Assembly: GCF_017573505.1 (NCBI RefSeq)
Contig: NZ_JAGEOJ010000010.1
Span: 310,001-374,000 of the forward strand
Reading direction: 5' to 3'
Source: Actinomadura barringtoniae
GTDB lineage: Bacteria; Actinomycetota; Actinomycetes; Streptosporangiales; Streptosporangiaceae
Length of the DNA: 64,000 nucleotides
Part shown: positions 26,809 to 34,334 of the stretch, in pieces
How the letters are laid out: the number at the start of each line of letters is the position of its first letter
Numbering within the stretch: the first letter of the stretch is position 1
The notes under the pieces: generated by a model
Told to the model about the DNA's origin: nothing
Database searches by the model: none
Seen by the model: only the letters and a program-made list of their open reading frames with translations
Program-made: the position numbers and the translations under genes

Positions 26809-27586
26809 GGAGGGCCGCCTTCCGCACTGCGTACCTGGTGCGCCTGACGACGGCGTACCCCTTGGTGAGCGCGCGGTCCTTGAGGAAGACCCGGGTGACG
26901 TCCCTGCCCTCGACGACCCGGCCGAAGGCGTCCAGCGTCGTGGACGCGCCGACGGTCAGCCGGGGGATCGTCAGCACGTCGGGGTCCTCGCTCAAAGTGA
27001 GCCGGTTGGCCACCGCGCAGGCGGATTCGTACCCGGCGTCGCCGACGGCACGCCGGACCCGCGCACTGGAGTAGCCGTACGGATAGGCCATGGTGGTGAC
27101 CGGTGCGGCAAGCCTGTCCTCCAGGAGACCCTTGTTGCGGGTCAGCTCGTTCGCGAGCGCGCGGTCGGGGAGCTGGTCGAGCTGCGGATGGCTGTGGCTG
27201 TGGCCGCCGATCTCGATCCGGTGCTCGGCGGCCTCGCGCACCTGCGCCCAGGAGAGCATCGCGTCCAGCGCTCGCCCCGCGGCGTCCGCGCCCGCGTCGG
27301 CGAGCCAGCCGGTCGTCACGAACACCGTCGCGGTGAAGCCGTGCTCGTCCAGCACCGGCAGCGCGTTGTAATGGAAGTCGGCGTAGCCGTCGTCGAAGGT
27401 GATGACGATCGGCTTGGCCGGCAGGTCGTCCCCGTACAGCGCGGAGAAGGCGACGGGCGTGAAGCCGTGGTCGGCGAGCAGCGCCATCTGGTCGGCGAAC
27501 GCGCCGGGGCTCACCGCGAGCGCCGCCGTGTCGGCCGGCGGCCGGTCGCGGACAGAGTGGTACATCAGAACGGGTACGCCGTGCAT
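26801..27586 (-). CDS. Polysaccharide deacetylase (NodB family)
   Basis: 261 residues. The CE4/NodB domain is evident from LMYHSV near the N-terminus, TFDDGY (catalytic Asp-Asp pair, about residues 63-68) and GGHSHSHPQL (metal-binding His pair, about 127-136), with AYPYG as a later motif. It removes N- or O-acetyl groups from a glycan. There is no signal peptide, so it may act in the cytosol on a lipid-linked intermediate, or be exported in an unrecognised way. Its ATG overlaps the stop of the GT2 gene by one base (TGATG). Confidence 0.92.
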   Translation of the reverse strand: MHGVPVLMYHSVRDRPPADTAALAVSPGAFADQMALLADHGFTPVAFSALYGDDLPAKPIVITFDDGYADFHYNALPVLDEHGFTATVFVTTGWLADAGADAAGRALDAMLSWAQVREAAEHRIEIGGHSHSHPQLDQLPDRALANELTRNKGLLEDRLAAPVTTMAYPYGYSSARVRRAVGDAGYESACAVANRLTLSEDPDVLTIPRLTVGASTTLDAFGRVVEGRDVTRVFLKDRALTKGYAVVRRTRYAVRKAALRV

Positions 27587-28734
27587 CAGGCGACTCCTTC
27601 GCCGCCCGGGCCGCCCTTGGCCGCCGTGGTTCCAGTGTCCTGGGAAGCCGTGGTGCCGGGGGTCTCGGAGGCCCCGGGGGTCTCGGAGGCCGGGCTGCCG
27701 GGGCCCTGGGAGGCCGGGCGGGTCCGCCGGGTCTGGCGGCGGGCGGAGGCCTTGCCGATGCCGTAGCCCCAGGCCGTCCAGGCGAGCCCGACGGTCAGCG
27801 CGGCCGCGCGGCCGAGGCCGCCGGCGTCACCGCGGAACGCGTCGCCGACGCCCTTGGCGGCGCCGCGCGGGATCGTCTTCAGCGCGTGGTTGCGCTCGCT
27901 GGCCAGTCCGTCCTGGCTTCCGACGCTCGCCGTGACCAGGGCCTTGGACAGGCCCTCGGCGTAGCAGCGCTCGCGGAAGTAGGAGAAGCGCGCGCGCTCC
28001 TTGGGCACCCGGTGCCAGATGACCGCGTTGTCGTCGTACAGCAGCTCGGACTCGGGGCTGCGCTGCCGCAGCCGGATGCAGAACTCGGTCTCCTCGCAGC
28101 CGAGGGGCCGCTTGTGGAACCCGCGCCCGATGCCCGAGTCGAAGCCGCCGGCGATCGGGAACATCTCGCGCCGGAACGAGGCGTTGCCGCCCATCAGGTT
28201 GCGGATCGGGCCGGGCTTCATGCCGCGGTAGGTGCACCCGACCGTCCAGTCGAACTCCTCGGGGAACCAGCCCGGCCGCGTCCCGGTCGTCTCCGGAACG
28301 GGCGCGTGGATCAGCGCGGCGGACGGCGTCGAGCCGGGCCACATCGGCAGCGTCAGGCCGCCCACCCCGGCGACCTTCGGGTCGTCGTAGTGGCCCGCCA
28401 TCGCCTCCAGCCAGCCGGGCGCCGCCACCGCGTCGTCGTCCAGGAACGCGACGACGTCGCCGGTGGCGATCGAGACGCCGGTGTTCTTGCCGCCCGACAG
28501 CCCGCGGTCCTCCTGGTTCTCCACGACGTTCAGGCCGGTGATCCCGGCGAGGGACTGGGCGAGGCGCGCGTGCAGCGCCGGGTTGTGGTCGACGACCAGG
28601 ATGATCTCGGCGGCCGGATGGGTCTGGGCGCGCACGGACTCGACCGCCGCGTGCACGTCGTCCCAGCGCTGGTCGGTGTAGGCGCAGATGACGACGGAAA
28701 AGGTCGGGTCGGTGGTCGTGCTGTCGCTGGTCAC
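27586..28734 (-). CDS. Glycosyltransferase family 2 (A)
   Basis: 382 residues from the GTG at 28734, which overlaps the stop of the CelD-like gene (GTGA). The GT-A domain has FSVVICAYTD at the N-terminus, LVVDHNP, the SGGKNTGV segment, and a DxD-type FLDDDAVAAPGWLE with the acceptor-side GGNASFRREMF and CEETEFCIRLRQ. A Thr/Ser/Gly/Pro-rich tail of about 70 residues is probably disordered. It transfers a sugar from a nucleotide donor in the cytosol; donor unknown. It is in the centre of glycan block A. Confidence 0.92.
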   Translation of the reverse strand: MTSDSTTTDPTFSVVICAYTDQRWDDVHAAVESVRAQTHPAAEIILVVDHNPALHARLAQSLAGITGLNVVENQEDRGLSGGKNTGVSIATGDVVAFLDDDAVAAPGWLEAMAGHYDDPKVAGVGGLTLPMWPGSTPSAALIHAPVPETTGTRPGWFPEEFDWTVGCTYRGMKPGPIRNLMGGNASFRREMFPIAGGFDSGIGRGFHKRPLGCEETEFCIRLRQRSPESELLYDDNAVIWHRVPKERARFSYFRERCYAEGLSKALVTASVGSQDGLASERNHALKTIPRGAAKGVGDAFRGDAGGLGRAAALTVGLAWTAWGYGIGKASARRQTRRTRPASQGPGSPASETPGASETPGTTASQDTGTTAAKGGPGGEGVA

Positions 28735-29801
28735 TTCGTACGTCCCCTCAGCCGGGCGTACGTCTTGAGCACCCGGTCCGCGCGTTTGTAGAGCGCGGGG
28801 TTGTCCAGGACGGCGCCGCGGGCCTTGTTGAGCGGCGTCGTCCGCGCCCAGTGCAGCCCGGCGCCGAGGGTGGGCCGGGAGACCCGGCCTTCGGCGATGG
28901 CGATCTCGCGGCCCTTGAAGCCCTCCTTGAACTCCTTGCCGCCACGGCCCATCGCTATCTCGGTGATGCCGTTGTCCGCGCATCCCTCGGCCAGCCTGAG
29001 GTGGCCGATCATGCCGGTGGAGTACTTGCCGAAACGCGTGTCGTACGCCGGGAACCAGCCCGCCATCACGTTGGCGTTACGCAGCCCGAAGTGCGCGGAC
29101 ACCATTTCGTCCCCCGCGTACAGCACGCTCAGGACGCCGAAGCCGGTCTCGTGGAAGTGCTTGAGCAGCTCGACGATCCACGGCTTGGCGAACCGGTCGG
29201 TGCGGCCGGTGCGGGTGTACTGCTCGGACTTGAGGTCCATCAGCCGGCGCAGCTCGGCGGGGTCGTCGCAGGAGAAGACGTAGCGCAGCTCGCCGACGTC
29301 CCGCCCGAGCTTGCGCTCCTTGTAGCGGATGGTCTTGTGGCTCTTCGGCGCGGCTTTCTTCATCTCCGCCTCGAACGCCGCGAACCCCTCGCTGAGGTCC
29401 ATGACCGGCTCGACGCGGCGCACCTTGTGGAACGGTTCGAACGTGCGCTGCGCGGCGATCAGGTGGTCGAAGTCCCAGACGTTCAGCTTGCACGAGCGCA
29501 GCAGCAGCTTGGCGTCCAGCGCCAGGTCCGGCGGTGCCACGATGCCCTGCAGGTCGGTCAGGCCGAAGCCGACCGGGTGGGCCACGCCGAGCGCGGCCCG
29601 TTCGTAGGGGAAGAACGCGACGACGTCCGGCCCGTCCTCGATGACGGCCACCCGGACGTCGTCCCGGAACGTCCCGACCCCGAGCGTGAACTCCGGCGCG
29701 AGGAACGGGTTCATCAGATCCCGGTCGCTGAGCTGGAGGTCACGCCATCGCTTGACCTCGGCCTCTCCAAGATCGAGAGGCCGGACGACGGTCGTCTTCA
29801 T
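28731..29801 (-). CDS. CelD/BcsL-like GNAT acyltransferase (copy 2)
   Basis: 356 residues. Same family and architecture as the protein at 16390-17556: VAVIEDGPDVVAFFPYERA, RYKERKLGRDVGELR, DRFAKPWIVELLKHF, VSAHFGLRNANVMAGWFPAYD and YSTGMIGHLRLAEGC. The two share these blocks in the same order but differ widely between them, so they are old paralogues with distinct substrates. Its ATG shares a base with the upstream GT2 stop (TAATG), and its stop overlaps the next GTG. It probably adds an acyl group to a sugar or lipid carrier of this pathway. Confidence 0.87.
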   Translation of the reverse strand: MKTTVVRPLDLGEAEVKRWRDLQLSDRDLMNPFLAPEFTLGVGTFRDDVRVAVIEDGPDVVAFFPYERAALGVAHPVGFGLTDLQGIVAPPDLALDAKLLLRSCKLNVWDFDHLIAAQRTFEPFHKVRRVEPVMDLSEGFAAFEAEMKKAAPKSHKTIRYKERKLGRDVGELRYVFSCDDPAELRRLMDLKSEQYTRTGRTDRFAKPWIVELLKHFHETGFGVLSVLYAGDEMVSAHFGLRNANVMAGWFPAYDTRFGKYSTGMIGHLRLAEGCADNGITEIAMGRGGKEFKEGFKGREIAIAEGRVSRPTLGAGLHWARTTPLNKARGAVLDNPALYKRADRVLKTYARLRGRTK

Positions 29802-30670
29802 TACTCGGTCCCGGTGCGGCTGAACGCGGCGGCCTGCCAGCTCAGCGGAACGGTGGTCTCGCACATCGGCTGGTCGGCCGGGGGCGTGAGCCGCCCCTTG
29901 AAGCGGAGGCGCACCATGGTGCGCAGGACGCGGAAGCCGTCCCGCCAGGTGTTGAGGTTGGACTCGCCGTGGCGGCGCTCGGTCTCGTGGCTGGCGACCT
30001 CGGCGATGCGCAGGCCCGCCCGGACGGCGTTCACGCACATCTCGGTCTCGATCTCGAAGCCGGTCGACTCCAGCCGGAGCCGCTCGACCGCGTCGCGGCG
30101 CATCGCCACGTAGCCGTAGCAGAGGTCGGACCAGTTCTGCCGGTAGAGCTTGTTGGCGAGGCCGGTGAGCGCCGAGTTGCCCAGGCGCCGCAGGCCCGTG
30201 AGGTCGTCCGAGCCGCCCCCGCAGCCGTAACGAGTCCCCTTGACGAAGTCGAAGCCGCGGCACAGCAGCGCGAGGAACGAGTCGAACTCGGCCGGGTCCA
30301 TGCTCCCGTCGGCGTCCAGCATGACGATCATCTCGGACGTCGCCGCGGCCATCCCCGTCCGCATGGCGCTGCCCTTGCCCGTCGGCGGCTCGATGATGAT
30401 CCGAGCGTCCGGGCGCACCGAGAGCACGTACTCGACCGTCCCGTCGGTGGACTCGCCATCGACGATCACGATCTCGTCCACCGCCGCCAGCCGCGGCATG
30501 AGCCATCGGAGGTTGTCGGCCTCGTTCAGCGTCGGGACGACCGCGGTGACGGTCGGCCACCGCCGCGCGTGAGGAGAGGGGGAGAGCAGTCGCGAGTGGT
30601 GGCGTGAGGCCACCCGGTGGCCGCGACCAGGCCCGCCCCCCGTGGCGCGCACTGAGTCTGGAGTCTGCAT
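29801..30670 (-). CDS. Glycosyltransferase family 2 (B), DPM1-like
   Basis: 289 residues. After a basic, Ser/Arg-rich N-terminus (about 1-38) the GT-A core begins VTAVVPTLNEADNLRWLMPR, with IVDGESTDGT, a GKGSAMRTGM segment, and MLDADGSMDP carrying the DxD. The order matches polyprenyl-phosphate mannosyl/glucosyltransferases of the DPM1/GtrB type, without the C-terminal TM helices of some members. It is the first gene of glycan block A and may start assembly on a lipid carrier. Confidence 0.9.
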   Translation of the reverse strand: MQTPDSVRATGGGPGRGHRVASRHHSRLLSPSPHARRWPTVTAVVPTLNEADNLRWLMPRLAAVDEIVIVDGESTDGTVEYVLSVRPDARIIIEPPTGKGSAMRTGMAAATSEMIVMLDADGSMDPAEFDSFLALLCRGFDFVKGTRYGCGGGSDDLTGLRRLGNSALTGLANKLYRQNWSDLCYGYVAMRRDAVERLRLESTGFEIETEMCVNAVRAGLRIAEVASHETERRHGESNLNTWRDGFRVLRTMVRLRFKGRLTPPADQPMCETTVPLSWQAAAFSRTGTE

Positions 30671-30981
30671 CGGAAATCCCCGTGGCTCGTCGTTGTCCTG
30701 ACCCGTTAGATGGCGGGTCCGCCCATCATGTTTGGAGGACTCTGCGTAGGACTCCCGTAAGTTGCGCAGAGTCGCCTACGCACCTCGTACCGCTCCGGCT
30801 GGTAAGGGGTCCGTCACGCGCCGATGTGCCGGTCATAGGCCCACAAACGGCACAAACAGGCCGTTGATCATGGCCGCATGTGGACACCCCCCACCACGGC
30901 CCGTCATGGCATGAAACGCCTGAAACGTCCCGATAGGTCGTTACGTACGGTGAACGGTGGTATTTCTGCGAGAATCCCCGC
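30671..30981. other. 311-base divergent intergenic region
   Basis: This separates the first gene of glycan block A (minus) from the unknown gene at 30982 (plus), so both promoters should lie here. An inverted repeat GACCCG-TTAGATGG-CGGGTC is at 30700-30719, close to the GT2 start, and AACGG...CCGTT arms lie around 30846-30865. I could not define -35/-10 elements with confidence and see no coding sequence. Confidence 0.5.
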
Positions 30982-32169
30982 ATGGCGGAAGAGGGGCTGC
31001 GCGGAAGATTGTTCGGAATGGTGCTTTCGGCGGAGGAGCTGCACGACCCGCCGGAGACCGTTCCGGAGATCGCGCCCGGCCTGCACGAGGTGATCGCGGT
31101 GAGCGGCGACGCCGGACTGGACGAGGAGGCGCTGGAGTCCCTCGGCACGCCCGAGGAACAGCGCGAGCTCGCGCACCGCAACCTGCGCGCCCTGCCGATC
31201 GAACGGCACGAGGTCGTGCACGCCGACGAGGGCGGCAGCTACCACGTGCTGTCCGGGGAGACCGCGTTCACCGCGGGGCGCGTGCTGGTGCTGGACGACC
31301 TGGCGCCCCGGCTGACCGGTGGACCGATCCCCGGCGACGGGCTGCTGGTCACGCTGCCGACCAAGTTCCACGTGCTGCTGCACCCGATCACCGGTGGGAC
31401 CGTGCTGAACGCGCTCGCCGCGATGGCCGAGGACACCGTCGGGCTGTTCAGCGCCAACGAGGCCCGGCTGTCGCCGCACGTGTACTGGTGGCGGGACGGC
31501 GCGATGGAGCGGCTCACCGCGCTGGACGGGCAGTCGCTCACCTTCGACTTCCCCGAGTCGTTCCACGAGATGATCGGCGAGATCCCCGAGCCGGTGCACG
31601 ATCCGGTCAAGCGGCGCCGCCACCACTACCACTTCGTTCACACCGTGCTGCGCCAGGTGTCGCAGGACTACGGGCCGACGCTGCTGGCGAGCACCCCGGC
31701 GGGCGACCTCACCGGGATGCTGGAGAAGACCTGGCGCGACGTCGGCGAGGACCTTCCGGCCGATGAACGCCTGCCCGCGGACGGGCTGCTCGGCAACCTG
31801 CTCGAACTGAACGACGACCGCCTCATGCTGGTCAGCCTCCCCGAGCCGACCGCCGCGGCCGAGGCGTACTTCGCCGCGATGATCCAGCCTTCGGGCGCGG
31901 ACGCCTGCCGCTTCTTCACGCTGGAGTACGCGACCGACCCGATCACCAACGAGCCGGGCGCGATCCTCGGCGAGTGGGTGGAGGAGGGGCACCGCCTCCA
32001 CCTGACGGGCATGACGACGGAGCCGGAGGACTTCCTGCAGGCGATCGCCAACCTGCTGGGCTCGGGTGCGCCTGAGGACGCCGAGGCGGACCCCGAGCCC
32101 GTAGCGGAGCCGGAGGTCGCTCAGGACTCGGCGCCGGGCAAGCGGCGCGGGCTGTTCCGGCGTCGCTGA
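30982..32169 (+). CDS. Conserved hypothetical protein
   Basis: 395 residues, soluble, acidic in the N-terminal part and ending in a basic KRRGLFRRR tail after an Ala/Glu/Pro-rich linker. I do not recognise it. Visible features include GTPEEQRELAHRNLRALP, a long middle domain with GLLVTLPTKFHVLLHPI and LSPHVYWWRDG, a HHYHF histidine cluster, and DYGPTLLASTPAGDLTGM. There is no signal peptide or TM helix. It faces away from the glycan operon and is convergent with the multicopper oxidase gene. The coding character (third-position G/C and length) is clear. Confidence 0.82.
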   Translation: MAEEGLRGRLFGMVLSAEELHDPPETVPEIAPGLHEVIAVSGDAGLDEEALESLGTPEEQRELAHRNLRALPIERHEVVHADEGGSYHVLSGETAFTAGRVLVLDDLAPRLTGGPIPGDGLLVTLPTKFHVLLHPITGGTVLNALAAMAEDTVGLFSANEARLSPHVYWWRDGAMERLTALDGQSLTFDFPESFHEMIGEIPEPVHDPVKRRRHHYHFVHTVLRQVSQDYGPTLLASTPAGDLTGMLEKTWRDVGEDLPADERLPADGLLGNLLELNDDRLMLVSLPEPTAAAEAYFAAMIQPSGADACRFFTLEYATDPITNEPGAILGEWVEEGHRLHLTGMTTEPEDFLQAIANLLGSGAPEDAEADPEPVAEPEVAQDSAPGKRRGLFRRR

Positions 32170-32185
32170 ACGCCCGATCCCGGGG

Positions 32186-33826
32186 TCAGATGACGTCGAG
32201 GTTGGCCATCATTCCCATGTCCTCGTGCTCGGCGTTGTGGCAGTGGAAGAGGTAGCGGCCGCGGTAGCCGTCGAAGCGGGTGATGATCTCCGCTGACTCG
32301 CCCGGGCGGAGCGAGACGGTGTCCTTGAGGCCCGCGTCGTGGGCGAGCGGCTTCGCGCCGCCGCGCGACAGGACGTTGAACCCGACCATGTGCAGGTGGA
32401 CGGGGTGATGGACGTCCGCGATCAGCCGCCACACCTCGACGTCGCCGAGCCGGGTCGTGACGTCGGAGCGGGCCGGGTCGAAGGGCAGCCCGTTGATCAG
32501 CCAGCCGTGGCCGCCGTTCATCCGCCCGGCGCGGAACGAGAAGTCGCGCGTCCGGACGGCGTCGGACCGGCGCCAGGCAGGCAGGTCATGGGCGAGGACG
32601 CGCGGGACGCGGCTGGGGTCGGCGGCCTTGCGCGCGACCCGGAAGGCCATCACGTCGCGGGTGCGCCCTTCGCCCAGCCGGTTGAGGATCCTGACGCGGC
32701 CGCCGATCGGGACGCCGGTGAAGTCGACGACCACGTCGTAGCGTTCGGCCGGGCCGATCGGCAGGGACCGGAGCGTGACGGGCGACGCGAGGAGGCCTTG
32801 GTCGGCGCCGACCTGGACGAGCGGGAGGCGGCGGCCGTCGTCGGTGACCGCTTCGAGGTCGTAGTGGCGGGCGTTCGAGGCGTTCAGGACGCGCAGCCGG
32901 TGGCGGGCCGCGTCGACCTCGTGCACGGGCCAGGGCGCGCCGTTCACCAGGATCACGTCGCCGAAGACCCCCGCGAGATAAGCCTCGCGGACGCCCGGCT
33001 GCTCGCGCAGGCCCGGGTCGAGCGAGGGGTAGCGCAGGCCGCCGTGGTCGTCGAACGCGCGGTCCGCGATCATCAGCGGCAGTTCGCGGGGACCGGAGGG
33101 CAGGCCCAGCGAATCCTCGGCGTCGTCGCGGACGATGTGCAGCCCGGCGAGGCCGCGCCAGATCGCCGGGGCGGTGAAGTCCATCCGGTGGTCGTGGTAC
33201 CAGAGCAGCGTCGGCCGCTGATCCATCGGGAACGTGTACTCCCTGGTCAGCCGCGTCACCACGGCCTTAGGGTCCTGCATCCCGCCCATCCCGTGCATGC
33301 CGCTCATCCCGTGCGACGGCTGGGCGGCGGGGTCCTGCCAGTCCTTCGGCAGGACGAGGTCGGTCGGGTAGCCGTCGGAGGCGGCCGGGGTCCGGCCGCC
33401 GTGCAGGTGGACGACCGTCGGCACGGGCAGCTCGTTGTGGTGCGTCACGACGACCGGACGGCCGCGGCGCGCCTCGATCGTCGGGCCCGGGAACGTTCCA
33501 CCGTAGGTCCACATCGGCGTCGAGACTCCCGGCAGGATCTCCAGGCTCGCCTCGCGCTGGGTGATCTCGTAGCGGTCGACGCCGCCCTTGGTGCTGACCG
33601 GCTTCAGTACGGAGGGGAGCGGCAACGGCACCTGGAAGGCGGGCGGCAGCGGGACGCCGCTGCGCAACTGGTCGCCGGTGGAGGCCGGTCGGCGTGCCAG
33701 GCCCGCCGCGGTGATCAGCCCGGTGGTGCCCAGCAGCCCGAGCGCTCCGCCGATGCCCAGGACCTGCCGTCGCCCGATGCCACGCGTCTCAGACACACGC
33801 GTCTCAGATACACGCGTCTCAGACAT
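32186..33826 (-). CDS. Tat-exported multicopper oxidase
   Basis: 546 residues. A Tat signal (RGIGRRQVLGIGGALGLLG, about 15-33) sends the folded enzyme across the membrane. All copper motifs are present: HLHGG (His140/142), HDH (His211/213), HPVHLHMVGF, and HCHNAEHEDMGM with His528, Cys529, His530, His534 and axial Met539. A Met/His-rich insert SHGMSGMHGMGGM (about 171-183) recalls the labile copper site of CueO. It oxidises phenolic, metal-ion or similar substrates with reduction of O2 to water. The N-terminus is lengthened by a three-copy SETRV repeat. It overlaps the upstream membrane-protein gene by eight bases, so the two are co-expressed. Confidence 0.94.
   Translation of the reverse strand: MSETRVSETRVSETRGIGRRQVLGIGGALGLLGTTGLITAAGLARRPASTGDQLRSGVPLPPAFQVPLPLPSVLKPVSTKGGVDRYEITQREASLEILPGVSTPMWTYGGTFPGPTIEARRGRPVVVTHHNELPVPTVVHLHGGRTPAASDGYPTDLVLPKDWQDPAAQPSHGMSGMHGMGGMQDPKAVVTRLTREYTFPMDQRPTLLWYHDHRMDFTAPAIWRGLAGLHIVRDDAEDSLGLPSGPRELPLMIADRAFDDHGGLRYPSLDPGLREQPGVREAYLAGVFGDVILVNGAPWPVHEVDAARHRLRVLNASNARHYDLEAVTDDGRRLPLVQVGADQGLLASPVTLRSLPIGPAERYDVVVDFTGVPIGGRVRILNRLGEGRTRDVMAFRVARKAADPSRVPRVLAHDLPAWRRSDAVRTRDFSFRAGRMNGGHGWLINGLPFDPARSDVTTRLGDVEVWRLIADVHHPVHLHMVGFNVLSRGGAKPLAHDAGLKDTVSLRPGESAEIITRFDGYRGRYLFHCHNAEHEDMGMMANLDVI
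33781..33825 (-). repeat. Three 15-base repeats at the oxidase start
   Basis: CACGCGTCTCAGACA (plus strand) occurs at 33781-33795, with one change at 33796-33810, and again at 33811-33825. It encodes SETRV three times ahead of the Tat motif and overlaps the stop codon of the upstream gene. Because the unit is a multiple of three, copy-number change would only alter the length of the signal-peptide n-region. Confidence 0.85.
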
Positions 33827-34223
33827 GGGCGTTCTCCCGCCGGGAGGCCCGCCGGACCGGCGCCCGCCGGATCGGCCGGCGCCACACGGCGATGAACAGC
33901 ACGGCGAGCGCGACGATCGTCAGCACGCCCAGGGGCAGGTGCAGCCAGAGCGCCCCGTCCATCCCGGCGAAGTACTGCACCGTCTCGGCCACCACCAGCG
34001 CGAACGTGGCGGCGAACGGCCAGGCCTGACGCAGCCGGACCCAGACCACGATCGCCGCGATCAGCTGCACGTAGCCGATCGAGGTGACCACGTTGGCGCC
34101 GGCCGCGTGCCAGCGCAGGGCGTCGTAGTCACCGCTCAGATAGACCCCGGCGAACACGGGCTGCCCGAAGATCGCGACCGCGTGCGCGCTGACGAGGGCC
34201 CGCATCACCCATCCGGTGACCAT
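33819..34223 (-). CDS. Small four-TM membrane protein
   Basis: 134 residues; ATG with GAGGAGGACGCC just upstream. Four hydrophobic helices are visible (about 8-27, 42-62, 67-86 and 92-114), then a basic tail RRPIRRAPVRRASRR in the cytosol. No family recognised with certainty; it resembles small DoxX- or cytochrome-b561-sized membrane proteins but has no clear haem histidine pairs. Co-expressed with the multicopper oxidase through an 8-base overlap, it may supply electrons or copper, or only share regulation. Confidence 0.8.
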   Translation of the reverse strand: MVTGWVMRALVSAHAVAIFGQPVFAGVYLSGDYDALRWHAAGANVVTSIGYVQLIAAIVVWVRLRQAWPFAATFALVVAETVQYFAGMDGALWLHLPLGVLTIVALAVLFIAVWRRPIRRAPVRRASRRENAHV

Positions 34224-34281
34224 GAGGCGTCCTCCTCAATCCGTTCTCGATTCACCTCCAGATCCTCATGGCTGACGAGTT

Positions 34282-34295
34282 ATCTTGTCTAAGAT
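34282..34295. promoter_or_regulatory. AT-rich inverted repeat upstream of the oxidase operon
   Basis: ATCTT-GTCT-AAGAT is a perfect 5-base-arm inverted repeat in an AT-rich island (about 34278-34316) that stands out from the surrounding GC-rich DNA. It lies 59 bases upstream of the membrane-protein ATG, in promoter position for the membrane protein/oxidase operon. No regulator gene is adjacent. Confidence 0.45.
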
Positions 34296-34334
34296 CAATA
34301 TTGCTATTCTGTTATGTAGTCGAGGGCATGGCCC

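Noticed and set aside
33781-33825. Phase-variable repeat controlling the oxidase
   Set aside because: The 15-base unit is a multiple of three, so copy-number change cannot switch the frame; it can only vary the length of the signal-peptide n-region.
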